The notes: generated by a model from the letters alone, not told the origin. A stretch of 46,416 bases of DNA from Candidatus Cloacimonadota bacterium (GCA_030154085.1 JASKKR010000015.1:1-46416); one strand, 5' to 3'; positions 7,889 through 17,104 are shown, counted from the first letter of the stretch. Numbers and translations: made by a program.

Positions 7889-10408
7889 TTATTCGATACC
7901 AAACAGACGCTTCCAAAAGGAGCGTTTGGGTTGGGGATTGATGATTATTGTAGCTTTGCCGTCATTTATAAACTTATGTTCTTTTTCCTTCAGATAACCT
8001 TCGATGATGATTTGACTATCTCCCAAAAGAATTATTTCGCCAGCTAAGGTGATTGTTGCATCTTTGGGAACGATGAGGCTTGCCCCCGGTAAAAGCGTGA
8101 TCTTGCCATTCTTGTCCAAGCTGAGATTTGCATTCTTTGCCAAAGTCACTGATCCGGTAATCTCGCGTTCTCCTGTGAGATTTACTTTACCTTCTAGGAT
8201 ACTGGGCAGGGTTTGTACCATCTTCAAGAGACGAGCTTCACCGGCAGGAATCTCGATTGCTCCCTGCATCTTGTCATAATAAAGGATGCTGCCATCCATA
8301 GGATCACAAAAGCCTATATATTCGCCAAACCGTTTTTGGGCACTTTTATTAAACTTTATCATCAGAGTTTGAGGATCTGCCTGAGGAAAGTGCTCGGCAT
8401 ATGCTTCTGGTGGCACCAGGTTCTCTGTCTCCACTTCAAAAGGTGTAAAATAATTGCCTCTGCGGTTCACTAACATTAGATATGGGACTTTGTCTTCATC
8501 AAGATAGTATCCACATTGGATATATCCGGAATAAGGTGCATTAGGTTGTTCCAGCACATAGATATCTTCAATCAAAGAAGATGCTGGAATCTCACTTCGT
8601 TTTTCTGATTCTCCCATTATAGTCGCAGCATCGACCCACGTCAGCTCTTTAATGATGGCTCCGTATCTTTTGACTTTGGGATTTGAGTGTAAGATTGCAT
8701 TCATGGTGATTGGATCAGTTTCCGGCGTGCTATATATCCCAGGAGATAAGAGATGTGTATTTAGTCCCACGTAGTCGCCATATCCATCTGAACTCTGAAA
8801 AGATTGTAACCGATAGTGGAAGATACCATCAGCTTGATAAACCAAGGGCAGGTATAAGAGTGCTTTTTGTGTGGCATAAGGAGGGCGGATCCAGGTTATC
8901 CAAAAGTCTGGATTCCCCTTTGCCCATCTTCCAAAAGCCTGTACGATTGGATAGAAACGGCGGGAAGGATCTTGCAAGCGATATCTGATGCCTGCTTCAT
9001 AGACTCGAATCAGCTTATATTCCCACACGTCCTGCAAGAACTCTCTATCTTTGACTCCCGGCATAAAACTATAACCTGATCTCACCGGATATATATCTGG
9101 GGCGAAAATCAGCGGTTGAGCTTCATTGATAAAATGATCCAAATGATCATAGAAGATGCCTTTGTTCGCATCTATTACTATATTAGAAGACTGATAGTCA
9201 TAGGTGGCGGTCATGAGGTTGATATCTTTTTCGGCAAGTATATGATCTAAAATCTTATAGCTGGGGATTTGTCCTTGTAAAGGCTCATCAAAGGCATAAA
9301 ATCCGCTTACATTGCCTTGACCCTGGCGGATGAGATTTTGTGCTCGGGTGATGATCTTTTGCTTATATTCCGCATCAGCATTTACTAATTCATAGGCAAA
9401 CTGATCCTGCACTTTGACATAGTCTAGTTCAAGATCGCAATTACCATACCACCAAAGACGGGGATTAAGATTACTTAAGACAAATATTCTGTTGTCTGGT
9501 CGCTGCAGGAGATTGGCATCCAATAGTTCTTTATAGGGTATCTTGAGCACATATTCCACATACTCGTTAGTATCTTTGGATTGCTGATAATCTTGATATC
9601 TATATAGGTTCTGGGAACTGATATTATTTTCGGAAGCGGCTCGGATGACTTTAGCCCGCGAAGCATATGAACCTTCGCTCAGCTCATATCCTGCCACTTC
9701 AAATCTCAGCAGCGGATCACCGGCTTTGGTATTAGGATCTACATTGCTGATCCGAAACCTATAGGTGATCCAATAGTAGGCATCCTCATGATCTGGGGGA
9801 TTTATCTGATAGTGATTGAATTCACGCCCCATGCGCACATAACTGCCATAAATATTTGGCCAACGGTATCTGAGATCGCCCAAAGCATAGCCGGCGTTAT
9901 CTCTGCCTCGGGATGCCATCCAAATATGACCGTTTGAGGCTTCGGGGTCTTTATGAACCCGCCCTATGCGCTCGATCGCACCATCATTGCGGAATGCATA
10001 CCAAAATCTGCTATCTTTCCCATCTCCAGGGTTAACATCACGTTCGTCCAGATATTCTGCTTCGAATATATATTGGCTTGAAGTGGACAAAGGCGCGATG
10101 GCGTAGTGAAATTCTGATTCTGGGTCTGGGGAATATCCACGATCAGTGATCCAGGCATCCAGACCATGTTCATCCATGATGCGTAGCAACGTGGCTAGTT
10201 CTTGATCATCCTTCCTGGTCTCTATGATATTGCTATTATAACCCATCTCTTGCATCCAGTGTGAGAGGAGCTCTCGATTCTGAGCAAAAAACGGGAATGT
10301 ATTGTTTAGAAAAGAGTATGTTCCGATCAAATATTCATCGGAGTATTTTGCCTCCAATTGCATCATAAGCAAGACAAACATGGCTGCTATCAAGACAAAG
10401 CGTTTCAT
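7889..10408 (-). CDS. Large secreted protein of unknown function in the surface-glycan cluster
   Basis: I do not recognise a named family. The 839-residue protein starts with a signal peptide (MKRFVLIAAMFVLLMMQLEA) and is predicted to be periplasmic or exported. Residues about 110-330 are rich in aromatic residues and look like a beta-sandwich or carbohydrate-binding region. A middle region contains GFYAFDEP at about 367-374, followed by alternating helix and strand segments, suggestive of a TIM-barrel glycoside-hydrolase-like fold; the DE pair could be catalytic, but this is inference. The last 90 residues are a run of short hydrophobic strands (KVNLTG, TLAKNANLSL, GASLIVPKDATITL) like a right-handed beta-helix or bactofilin-like stack, ending in a basic tail. 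Its position next to wzz and the ligase-like gene suggests a glycan-related role. Confidence 0.8.
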   Translation of the reverse strand: MKRFVLIAAMFVLLMMQLEAKYSDEYLIGTYSFLNNTFPFFAQNRELLSHWMQEMGYNSNIIETRKDDQELATLLRIMDEHGLDAWITDRGYSPDPESEFHYAIAPLSTSSQYIFEAEYLDERDVNPGDGKDSRFWYAFRNDGAIERIGRVHKDPEASNGHIWMASRGRDNAGYALGDLRYRWPNIYGSYVRMGREFNHYQINPPDHEDAYYWITYRFRISNVDPNTKAGDPLLRFEVAGYELSEGSYASRAKVIRAASENNISSQNLYRYQDYQQSKDTNEYVEYVLKIPYKELLDANLLQRPDNRIFVLSNLNPRLWWYGNCDLELDYVKVQDQFAYELVNADAEYKQKIITRAQNLIRQGQGNVSGFYAFDEPLQGQIPSYKILDHILAEKDINLMTATYDYQSSNIVIDANKGIFYDHLDHFINEAQPLIFAPDIYPVRSGYSFMPGVKDREFLQDVWEYKLIRVYEAGIRYRLQDPSRRFYPIVQAFGRWAKGNPDFWITWIRPPYATQKALLYLPLVYQADGIFHYRLQSFQSSDGYGDYVGLNTHLLSPGIYSTPETDPITMNAILHSNPKVKRYGAIIKELTWVDAATIMGESEKRSEIPASSLIEDIYVLEQPNAPYSGYIQCGYYLDEDKVPYLMLVNRRGNYFTPFEVETENLVPPEAYAEHFPQADPQTLMIKFNKSAQKRFGEYIGFCDPMDGSILYYDKMQGAIEIPAGEARLLKMVQTLPSILEGKVNLTGEREITGSVTLAKNANLSLDKNGKITLLPGASLIVPKDATITLAGEIILLGDSQIIIEGYLKEKEHKFINDGKATIIINPQPKRSFWKRLFGIE

Positions 10409-10464
10409 ATTCTCTCCTCAGTTATGTCCCATATATTTCGCTTTCTTGGGAAGTCGTTGTTGCA

Positions 10465-11724
10465 TCAGATTCGAAGCTCCAGAAACGGCTTGAGTACTTC
10501 CGGAACCTGAAAGCTCCCATCGGCTTTTTGATACTGTTCTAATAACGCGATCATCAGGCGTGGCGTAGCCAGACCAGAGCCATTCAGAGTATGCAGATGG
10601 CGCATCTTACCTTCGGAATCTTTATAGCGAATATTGGCACGGCGAGCCTGAAACTCTCCAAAGTTGCTTACGGAAGACACCTCTAGATATTTTTTGCTCC
10701 CGGCTGCCCAAACCTCGAGATCGTAGGTCTTTTGGCTGGCAAAACTTAGATCACCGGTGCAAAGTGATACAACTCGATAGTGTAGCCCAAATGCCATGAG
10801 GATATCTTCAGCATCTGCCAACATCTCGTCAAGCGCTTGCTCAGAATTTTCTGGTTCGACAAAGCGAACCATCTCTACTTTGTTAAACTGATGCAATCTT
10901 TGCAGTCCGCGGGTATCTTTACCATAGCTTCCTGCTTCTCGTCTAAAACATGGCGTATATGCCACAAATTTCTTAGGCAAATCCTTGTAGGATAAGACCT
11001 CATCAGCATAGATATTGGTTACCGGCACTTCAGCAGTGGGGATTAAAAAGAGGTCATCTTCAGCGATGTGATACATATCGCTTTCCAGCTTGGGTAGCTG
11101 TCCCGTACCGGTCATGGTTTTACGTGTAACTGCCAAGGGTACCATGAGTTCAGTATAACCGTGGTTTTGGATATGATATTCCAGCATGAAATTGATGATG
11201 GCGCGCTCCAACTTGGCTCCTGTTGCAGTATAGATTGGAAATCCACTACCTGATATCTTGGCTCCCCGCGGAAGATCCAAAAAGGAATTTTGTGTTGCGA
11301 TATCCAAATGATCCTTGGGCACAAAATCCATAGTCGGTGGTTGCCCTACATAACGAATTACTTCATTGAAGGATTCATCTTTTCCGATTGGTACATCCGC
11401 CTGCGGTATATTTGGAATCGTGAGCAAAAGCGATTCAACAGTGGCATTGAGTTCTGCCAAATTACTCTGTAAATTCTTGATACGAGATGCTACATCAGCC
11501 ATCTCGGCTAGCTCTTGGGTAGCATCTTCATGGGAGCGTTTCTTTTGGGCAATGGTCTGTGAAACAGCGTTTTGCCTGGCTCTGAGATTGTCGAACTCAT
11601 ATTGCAATTTGCGGCGCTCTTCATCTTTGCCTAACAGCAGATCCAGATCGGCTTTTTCATTTTTATTTTGAATTGCCGTGCGAATTAAATCGGGATTTGT
11701 ACGGATAAATTTGAGATCAATCAT
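10465..11724 (-). CDS. serS: Seryl-tRNA synthetase
   Basis: This class II synthetase charges tRNA-Ser with serine. The 419-residue length is typical. The N-terminal two-helix coiled-coil arm (about 27-105, LDLLLGKDEERRKLQYEFD) binds the tRNA long variable arm. The catalytic core shows motif 2 in CFRREAGSYGKDTRGLQRLH and motif 3 in LNGSGLATPRLMIALLE, plus the serine-site segment IPTAEVPVTN. The start overlaps the tpiA stop by 4 bp (ATGA), so the two are translationally coupled, while a 56-bp gap separates it from the next gene. Confidence 0.98.
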   Translation of the reverse strand: MIDLKFIRTNPDLIRTAIQNKNEKADLDLLLGKDEERRKLQYEFDNLRARQNAVSQTIAQKKRSHEDATQELAEMADVASRIKNLQSNLAELNATVESLLLTIPNIPQADVPIGKDESFNEVIRYVGQPPTMDFVPKDHLDIATQNSFLDLPRGAKISGSGFPIYTATGAKLERAIINFMLEYHIQNHGYTELMVPLAVTRKTMTGTGQLPKLESDMYHIAEDDLFLIPTAEVPVTNIYADEVLSYKDLPKKFVAYTPCFRREAGSYGKDTRGLQRLHQFNKVEMVRFVEPENSEQALDEMLADAEDILMAFGLHYRVVSLCTGDLSFASQKTYDLEVWAAGSKKYLEVSSVSNFGEFQARRANIRYKDSEGKMRHLHTLNGSGLATPRLMIALLEQYQKADGSFQVPEVLKPFLELRI

Positions 11725-12506
11725 GAGTTTCTACCTGCTACTTGATCAAGGGCTATCTCAATCATTTTTAGATACTTATCAGCCTTGAGAGAGGCTCCAC
11801 CTATCAGCCCACCATCGAGGTCTGGCATCTTCAAGAGTCTTTCCAGATTTTCCGGTTTGACACTGCCCCCATATAATATTTTGATACCGTCTGCAAGTTC
11901 ATCTGTATAGCGGATTGCAAGCCATTTACGAATCATACGATGCACTTCCTGAGCCTGTTCGCCACTGGCTGTACGCCCGGTGCCGATTGCCCAGATTGGT
12001 TCATAGGCAATCATCATGTCTGACGGGCTATATAAAGTTACATTTCTTAGGCAGCCTTCCAATTGTTCCATGATCACTCGTTGGGTCTCTCCCTTGTTTC
12101 GCTGATCCAAATTCTCTCCAATGCAAAGGATGGGCTTGATCTCCTCTGTCAAAAGCGCCATGATCTTCTCGCGAATTATCTCGTCACTTTCAGAGTGATA
12201 TGCCCTGCGCTCAGAATGCCCTACAATGCAATATGGGATCGAAAGGGATGCCAACATAGCAGAAGAAACTTCTCCCGTATATGCACCCTCATTATGATTG
12301 CTCACATTTTGAGCAGCAATTTGAACACCTGTGCCTTCGAGCTCTTTCATCATAATTGCCAAAAATGGATATGCAGGAGCTAAAATCGGTAAAACTCCGC
12401 ATAATTCTTTGCCTTTTAGCTGAGCTCGGATCTCAGCACAAAACTCAAGTACTTCATTTAACCCTTTGTACATCTTCCAGTTACCAGCTATCACTATTTC
12501 TCGCAT
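11721..12506 (-). CDS. tpiA: Triose-phosphate isomerase
   Basis: A glycolytic enzyme interconverting dihydroxyacetone phosphate and glyceraldehyde 3-phosphate in the cytoplasm. Key residues are visible: AGNWKM (Asn and Lys of the active site), the catalytic His in VGHSERR, the catalytic Glu in AYEPIWAIGTG with the phosphate-gripping loop after it, and KILYGGSVKPEN. I place the start at the ATG at 12506 (MREIVIAGNWKM) because it has an AGAGGTGA ribosome-binding site and matches the family N-terminus; the longer frame to 12554 adds 16 unrelated residues. It is the first gene of the long minus-strand run, divergent from the Ppx/GppA gene. Confidence 0.98.
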   Translation of the reverse strand: MREIVIAGNWKMYKGLNEVLEFCAEIRAQLKGKELCGVLPILAPAYPFLAIMMKELEGTGVQIAAQNVSNHNEGAYTGEVSSAMLASLSIPYCIVGHSERRAYHSESDEIIREKIMALLTEEIKPILCIGENLDQRNKGETQRVIMEQLEGCLRNVTLYSPSDMMIAYEPIWAIGTGRTASGEQAQEVHRMIRKWLAIRYTDELADGIKILYGGSVKPENLERLLKMPDLDGGLIGGASLKADKYLKMIEIALDQVAGRNS

Positions 12507-12554
12507 TATCACCTCTGACCTTTTTTTACAATCTAGACACCAGTTTGTGATCAA

Positions 12555-12703
12555 GCAAGATAAGTCAAGATTTTTCGAGCAAAGTAATCAGTAGGACGAA
12601 CTTATATCACAATTTTTTTTAAAAATAGATGTACATATTGTTTTTTTTATTTTTTTTGTTACGATATTGTTTAGATTATCCAATATATTAAAAGGGAGGA
12701 TAT
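12555..12703. promoter_or_regulatory. AT-rich divergent promoter region between tpiA and the Ppx/GppA gene
   Basis: About 150 bp containing long T and A runs (around 12609-12660) must hold the promoters for both divergent transcripts. No convincing pair of -35 and -10 boxes stands out on either strand, so the exact promoters are not assigned. Confidence 0.45.
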
Positions 12704-13588
12704 ATGCCTCAAAATTCGGAAACTATTTTGCTTCTTGAATTCGGTTCAAACACCTGCAAGGTAATGCTCTGGGATAGTCACAATGCCCAAGTTTTAGTAG
12801 ACTATCGTTTGCCTTTGCGACTAGCAGCAGAGCTTTCAAAAAGAAAAGAGCTTTCCGAGAATGGGGTCAATAGCATGATATCCGCTATTCGGGACGTGCA
12901 AAATAGATTCAAGGATGCTCGCAAAATCATAGCTATCGGAACTCAGACCTTACGCAAAGCTAAGAATGCTCAGCAGATCGTCCAAAAAATTAAAGAGAAA
13001 TGCGGCGTAACTATCAAGATCTTGAGTCCTCAAGAAGAAGCACAAGCTGCCTTCAAAGGTGTCCAAGCAAGCATCAAGCCCAAAGGGAATACTATCTATT
13101 TTGATATCGGTGGGGGCAGCACGGAAATTATCTTTGCCAAAGATCAACGGGTCTATAGTGCACGCAGTTACGAACTGGGAGCAGTAAGCCTACACCAAAA
13201 ATTTCATTGCACTACCCCAATTTCAAACTGTAACTACTACCATGTTCAACAGGAAATTCTCAGAACTATTAAACCTATCAAGAAAAACATCGAGAACATG
13301 GTGGGTTCTGGTGGTTCTGTAGTAACTTGTGCTATGGTTGCTTTGGGAATCACCCAACCCAATGAAGATTTGATCAATGGACATATAATCCGGCGTTCGG
13401 CGATAATTGGACAAATCCAAAGATATCGTGCCCTGAGTGCCTATGAGATTGCAAAAATACCCGGAATGGATCCCTCCCGAGCAGATATCATCCTCCCGGC
13501 AGCAATGATTATCATCGGAATCATGGATTTATACCAGAAACCCGACTTTATAGCTTCCACAAAAGGTGTGCGTCACGGGATGATATAA
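12704..13588 (+). CDS. Short-form Ppx/GppA phosphatase (exopolyphosphatase / pppGpp phosphohydrolase family)
   Basis: A member of the sugar-kinase/HSP70-like ASKHA fold that hydrolyses polyphosphate or pppGpp. The 294-residue protein carries the phosphate-1 loop LLEFGSNTCKVML and the phosphate-2 loop YFDIGGGSTEIIFA, with VGSGGSVVTCAM later and a typical end of the core domain (IPGMDPSRADIILPAAMII). It lacks the C-terminal HD-like domain of long Ppx, so it corresponds to the short bacterial form. A GGGAGG site precedes the ATG. The gene stands alone and is divergent from tpiA. The substrate cannot be decided from sequence. Confidence 0.9.
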   Translation: MPQNSETILLLEFGSNTCKVMLWDSHNAQVLVDYRLPLRLAAELSKRKELSENGVNSMISAIRDVQNRFKDARKIIAIGTQTLRKAKNAQQIVQKIKEKCGVTIKILSPQEEAQAAFKGVQASIKPKGNTIYFDIGGGSTEIIFAKDQRVYSARSYELGAVSLHQKFHCTTPISNCNYYHVQQEILRTIKPIKKNIENMVGSGGSVVTCAMVALGITQPNEDLINGHIIRRSAIIGQIQRYRALSAYEIAKIPGMDPSRADIILPAAMIIIGIMDLYQKPDFIASTKGVRHGMI

Positions 13589-13642
13589 ATCAAATATTAC
13601 CCTAAAAACAAAGCTCTAAATGCTTGAAAAATATGGGTTCCT

Positions 13643-13712
13643 GATGCCTCCCCCGTTTCTCGCCCATTTGCGGAATGTGCAAGAAACGGGAAAATAAGGA
13701 GTTACGGCATTG
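13643..13712 (+). repeat. Dispersed hairpin repeat, copy A
   Basis: A roughly 70-bp unit that begins GATGCCTCCC and includes a 39-base imperfect palindrome (13652-13690) with outer arms CCCGTTTCTCGC and GCAAGAAACGGG, an inner stem CATTT/GAATG, then AATAAGGAGTTAC. The same unit occurs at 27911-27980 (reverse) and 46347-46416. Copy A is the most diverged of the three in the loop and 3' end. Confidence 0.85.
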
Positions 13713-13913
13713 CTCAAGGCATTCCTGGCGCGCCCAAAATGTTTCACAAGTTTAAATCAAGACGGTGAAAAACTATTGCATATCCTCTGAAATTGGTTCA
13801 TAAGGAAACAAGGTATCGTTTCTTTTGACCTGCTATGAATTCACGTATACCCACTCACTTTCCTAAAAGTTTAGGGCTCAGCCTCATCCCCAGATTACTT
13901 AACTGGCTTAAGT

Positions 13914-13951
13914 TTTATAAAAAGGGTGAAACCGAGATTGGCTTCACCCTT
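13914..13951 (-). terminator. Intrinsic terminator of the SpoVG-like/aminotransferase/kor/epimerase operon
   Basis: On the minus strand, arms AAGGGTGAA and TTCACCCTT (9 bp, perfect) are separated by 12 bases and followed by a TTTTTATA tract. It lies about 50 bp after the stop of the epimerase gene. Confidence 0.8.
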
Positions 13952-14003
13952 GCAATATTATACTATCGCCCTTAAAATCAAGTCATATATTTTGAGGGCA
14001 TAT

Positions 14004-14405
14004 TTAGTGTTTTTCTTTACAGAATTCTATCAAGACTCCGTTGGTTGATTTTGGATGCAGGAAGGCAATATCAGCGCCATGTGCACCAGGACGTGGCACT
14101 TTGTCGATGAGGCGGATACCTTCTTGCTCAGAATATTCCAAAGCAGCCGGAAGATCATCCACTGCAAAAGCAATATGTTGGATTCCTTCGCCTTTACTCT
14201 CGATGAACTTGGCAATAGGGCTATCATCTGCAGTAGGTTCGAGCAGTTCTATGCGAGTATCTCCCATCGGGAGAAATGCCACCCGTACTTTCTGTGCTGG
14301 TACTTCTTCTATCCCTTCCAGCTTGAAGCCGAGCTTTTCATAGAAAGCGATGCCTTCTTCAAGGTTTTTGACAGCGATGCCGATATGGCTAATGCGTTTT
14401 ACCAT
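14004..14405 (-). CDS. mce: Methylmalonyl-CoA epimerase
   Basis: A vicinal-oxygen-chelate enzyme that interconverts (R)- and (S)-methylmalonyl-CoA in the succinate/propionate pathway. The 133-residue length is standard. Metal ligands and motifs of the family are visible: [19 protein letters not shown] (first His), [11 protein letters not shown] (Glu), [11 protein letters not shown] (second His) and NGVLIEFCK (second Glu). It follows korC by 2 bp and is the last gene before the terminator. Its product feeds the Na+-translocating decarboxylase encoded at 21165-25442, which uses the (S) form. Confidence 0.95.
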   Translation of the reverse strand: MVKRISHIGIAVKNLEEGIAFYEKLGFKLEGIEEVPAQKVRVAFLPMGDTRIELLEPTADDSPIAKFIESKGEGIQHIAFAVDDLPAALEYSEQEGIRLIDKVPRPGAHGADIAFLHPKSTNGVLIEFCKEKH

Positions 14406-14407
14406 CT

Positions 14408-14962
14408 TCAGCTCCTATTACTATCATATTCTTCAGCGAGCTTAAATCCAAGTTTCATAGCCTTGATATTGAGATCCTTAAAGGCTGGTCTTACGGATTC
14501 TACAATGGACGTTTCCAGGGATTTATCGCTGACGATTCCAGTGACTTTGCTAAGAAATGCTAAAGACAGCACGTTGGTTGAGATAGTGCCGCCCAACTGC
14601 TCCTGAGCGATCTCAGTGAAAGGCAAATCATAGGTATTGTCAGCAGCTAATGCCAGGTTCTTGACGAATGTGGTGTCGATGATCAAGATGCCGTTGTCAC
14701 GCAGGTCGTAGAGATATTTGTCGCAAGCTTCTTGGGTGAGAGCCAAAAGGCAATTGAAGTTTGTGGCTTCTGGGAAATAAATTTCGCTATCGCTGATAAT
14801 TACGTCGGCGCGGGAATATCCCCCGCGAGATTCCGGTCCATAGCTCTGGGTCTGAGTAACTTTGTGTTTGTCAAGCACTGCTGCGCGGGCGAGAATGATC
14901 CCGGCAAGGATCAATCCTTGACCGCCACTTCCGGAGAGTCGGATCTCATAGGGCTTTAACAT
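14408..14962 (-). CDS. korC: 2-oxoacid:ferredoxin oxidoreductase, gamma subunit
   Basis: The catalytic gamma domain of a four-subunit 2-oxoacid:ferredoxin oxidoreductase that makes acyl-CoA and reduced ferredoxin from a 2-oxoacid. The 184-residue protein begins with [21 protein letters not shown], the family's glycine-rich signature, followed by [20 protein letters not shown]. It overlaps the beta subunit gene by 7 bp. Subunit order korD-korA-korB-korC suggests a 2-oxoglutarate or branched-chain 2-oxoacid enzyme rather than pyruvate oxidoreductase, but the substrate is not certain. Confidence 0.93.
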   Translation of the reverse strand: MLKPYEIRLSGSGGQGLILAGIILARAAVLDKHKVTQTQSYGPESRGGYSRADVIISDSEIYFPEATNFNCLLALTQEACDKYLYDLRDNGILIIDTTFVKNLALAADNTYDLPFTEIAQEQLGGTISTNVLSLAFLSKVTGIVSDKSLETSIVESVRPAFKDLNIKAMKLGFKLAEEYDSNRS

Positions 14963-15804
14963 TTTTCGCCTCCATTATTATCACTGACGCGACGGACAAG
15001 ATCGGCATAGGCAGCAGTATACTCCTGCCGGATTTCCTTGCGCAGAATGCCACGGATGATCTTGCCTTCCACCTTTTCTTTGGGAAGCTTGTCTACGGCG
15101 GCAAGCGGTACAGAATTGTCCCGGAATTCTTTCATCATCTGCGGTGCGCCACCTTTTTTGTTTAGGCGTCCGTAGATCACAGGGCAAGCTGCGATCACTT
15201 CGATGAGAGAGAAACCAGGATGCTCCAAAGAAGCTTGGATATAGTTTTGCATCTCAGTCACATGGAAAGCGGTGGTGCGAGCTACAAAGCTTGCTCCAGC
15301 ACCCATAGCGAGATCACAGACGTTGAAGTTGGGCTCGATATTGCCATAGGGTGCAGTGGTCGCAATAGCATCATGAGGAGTTGTAGGAGAACACTGTCCA
15401 CCCGTCATCCCATAGATATTGTTATTTATCAAGATCACGCTAAGGTCGATGTTTCTGCGGGCAGCGTGGATAAGATGATTGCCACCAATGGCGGTGCAAT
15501 CTCCATCACCGGTGACCACGATTACTTTTGTATTTGGTTTGTGCATCTTGATTCCGGTGGCATAGGCGATAGAGCGTCCATGCAAAGTATGCAGGGTATC
15601 CAGATCGATATAAACGGGCATCCTGGAAGAACAGCCGATTCCGGAGACCATTACGATATTATCGCGATCGAGATTCATGGAAGCTATTGCTCTGATGATC
15701 GCACCGAGAATGATGCCATTGCTGCATCCGGCGCACCACACATGCGGGAATTTCTTGTCATGACGCAGATATTGATGCACGACTTTTTGAGGGATATTAG
15801 CCAT
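14956..15804 (-). CDS. korB: 2-oxoacid:ferredoxin oxidoreductase, beta subunit (thiamine diphosphate binding)
   Basis: The 282-residue beta subunit binds thiamine diphosphate and Mg2+. Visible motifs are HVWCAGCSNGIILGA at the N-terminus, GIGCSSRMPVYIDLDTLHTLHGR, and the ThDP motif VTGDGDCTAIGGNHLIHAARRN with LINNNIYGMTGGQ. Cysteines in the CAGC and GCS stretches are at family-typical places. It starts 1 bp after the alpha subunit gene. Together with korA it forms the catalytic core that oxidatively decarboxylates 2-oxoacids produced by the neighbouring aminotransferase. Confidence 0.95.
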   Translation of the reverse strand: MANIPQKVVHQYLRHDKKFPHVWCAGCSNGIILGAIIRAIASMNLDRDNIVMVSGIGCSSRMPVYIDLDTLHTLHGRSIAYATGIKMHKPNTKVIVVTGDGDCTAIGGNHLIHAARRNIDLSVILINNNIYGMTGGQCSPTTPHDAIATTAPYGNIEPNFNVCDLAMGAGASFVARTTAFHVTEMQNYIQASLEHPGFSLIEVIAACPVIYGRLNKKGGAPQMMKEFRDNSVPLAAVDKLPKEKVEGKIIRGILRKEIRQEYTAAYADLVRRVSDNNGGEKC

Positions 15805-15805
15805 C

Positions 15806-17104
15806 TCAGATCACCTCCTTGATCTTGCGCAGAATGTCGTTTGGTGTAATCAATTGACCATTGACGCGCTGAATAGACACGATGTTGCTATCATTCTTGT
15901 CCTTAGTGAGTCTTCTGATTTCACGGATCAACTGTCCTTGATTTAACTCAGGGACGATCACAGTTTCCACATTGCGCAACATTTTGCGGACAGCATCATC
16001 CGGGAATGGCCAGATGGTCAGGGGACGCAAAAGTCCCACCTTGAAGCCTTCTTCGCGTGCCATAGAGATGGCAGCTTTGGCGGCTCTGGCAGTGATGCCG
16101 GCGGCAAAGATGGCGATATTGGCATCGTCCATTTCATGACTTTCGATCTGCACTAAATCGCGAATATTATAGGTAATCTTTTTGCGTAGGCGATCCATCA
16201 TGTCTCCCGCTTCCACAGCTTTGTTTGTGGGAAAACCTTGGCTATCATGGGTGAGACCTGTCACATGGAAGTGATAGCCATCGCCATAACTTGCTAAGGG
16301 GGAGAGATACTTTTGGTTTTCATCGTAGTGTTTATACCAGTGCGGAGGCACGGTGGGCTTAATTCTATTGATTACACGGACATTTGCCATATCGGGTAGT
16401 CTGACGGATTCGCGCATGTGCCCGATCACTTCATCCAAGAGTAATACAACGCAGGTGCGATACTTTTCGGAGAGATTGACAGCGCGAATGGTGAGTTCGT
16501 AGCTTTCCTTGACGCTTTCGGGATAGAGCACGATGGCTGGAGAATCTCCATGAGATCCCCATCTTGACTGCATAATATCGCCTTGCGCCGGACTGGTTGG
16601 CATGCCCGTGGACGGGCCCATTCTCTGTACGTTCACGACCACACACGGGGTTTCGGTGATCTTGGCAAAACCAATGCCTTCCTGCATCAGCGAGAAGCCG
16701 GGACCGCTGGTGGCGGTCAGAGCTTTTGCTCCCGCTAATGAAGCTCCGGTGATAGCGCAGATGGAGGCAATTTCGTCTTCCATCTGGATGAAGGTTCCGC
16801 CGCGTTTGGGGAGCTCCGCTGCGAGGATTTCAGCAACTTCTGTGGATGGGGTGATGGGATAGCCGGCAAAGAAGTTTACTCCGGCATCCAAGGCACCATA
16901 TGCCACGGCTTCATTCCCTTGCATAATGATAGTCTTACGTTCCAGATTGTTCTGCAATTCGCTTAATTTGCTTTCAGTTTTTGCAGGATTGACAGCCGCA
17001 ACTTTATCTTCGGTAGCCGCAGGACTCTTTGTAGCCGTGCTGATCTTTTTCTCTTGCATTACTTCAGGGTTCTTAGTGGTTTTGCTGGTCTTTTTCTCTT
17101 GCAT
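15806..17104 (-). CDS. korA: 2-oxoacid:ferredoxin oxidoreductase, alpha subunit with repeated low-complexity N-terminus
   Basis: The alpha subunit of 432 residues. The conserved domain starts near residue 60 (IMQGNEAVAYGALDAGVNFF) and shows FAGYPITPSTEVAEIL, MEDEIASICAITGASLAGAK, TSGPGFSLMQEGIGFA and RMGPSTGMPTSPAQGD, all typical of KorA/VorA. The first 60 residues are an extra Lys/Thr/Ala-rich segment with no relatives in the core family; it begins with two 15-residue tandem units, MQEKKTSKTTKNPEV and MQEKKISTATKSPAA. The start codon shares one base with the korD stop (TAATG) behind an AAGGAG site. The second repeat also starts with Met and could be an alternative start, but lacks its own ribosome-binding site. 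Confidence 0.93.
   Translation of the reverse strand: MQEKKTSKTTKNPEVMQEKKISTATKSPAATEDKVAAVNPAKTESKLSELQNNLERKTIIMQGNEAVAYGALDAGVNFFAGYPITPSTEVAEILAAELPKRGGTFIQMEDEIASICAITGASLAGAKALTATSGPGFSLMQEGIGFAKITETPCVVVNVQRMGPSTGMPTSPAQGDIMQSRWGSHGDSPAIVLYPESVKESYELTIRAVNLSEKYRTCVVLLLDEVIGHMRESVRLPDMANVRVINRIKPTVPPHWYKHYDENQKYLSPLASYGDGYHFHVTGLTHDSQGFPTNKAVEAGDMMDRLRKKITYNIRDLVQIESHEMDDANIAIFAAGITARAAKAAISMAREEGFKVGLLRPLTIWPFPDDAVRKMLRNVETVIVPELNQGQLIREIRRLTKDKNDSNIVSIQRVNGQLITPNDILRKIKEVI
17015..17104 (-). repeat. 45-bp tandem duplication at the 5' end of korA
   Basis: Two adjacent 45-base units (17060-17104 and 17015-17059 on the minus strand) begin with the identical stretch ATGCAAGAGAAAAAG and agree at roughly three quarters of positions. 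The reading frame is kept, so the copies encode two related 15-residue units. Confidence 0.8.

Larger units (their letters stand above)
13589..14003. other. Gene-free stretch with hairpin repeat copy A and a terminator
   Basis: This 415-bp convergent intergenic region holds the first copy of the dispersed hairpin repeat (13643-13712) and the terminator of the amino-acid catabolic operon (13914-13951). I see no gene or RNA in the rest. Confidence 0.7.

Noticed and set aside
13643-13712. The hairpin repeat as a CRISPR repeat or simple terminator.
   Set aside because: Copies are 14-18 kb apart rather than arrayed, and none is followed by a T run, so neither explanation fits.
14055-14606. A 183-codon plus-strand frame opposite mce and korC.
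   Set aside because: Shadow spanning two overlapping real genes; no supporting start signal.
15220-15822. A 200-codon plus-strand frame opposite korB.
   Set aside because: Shadow of a strongly conserved subunit gene, without a ribosome-binding site or known motif.
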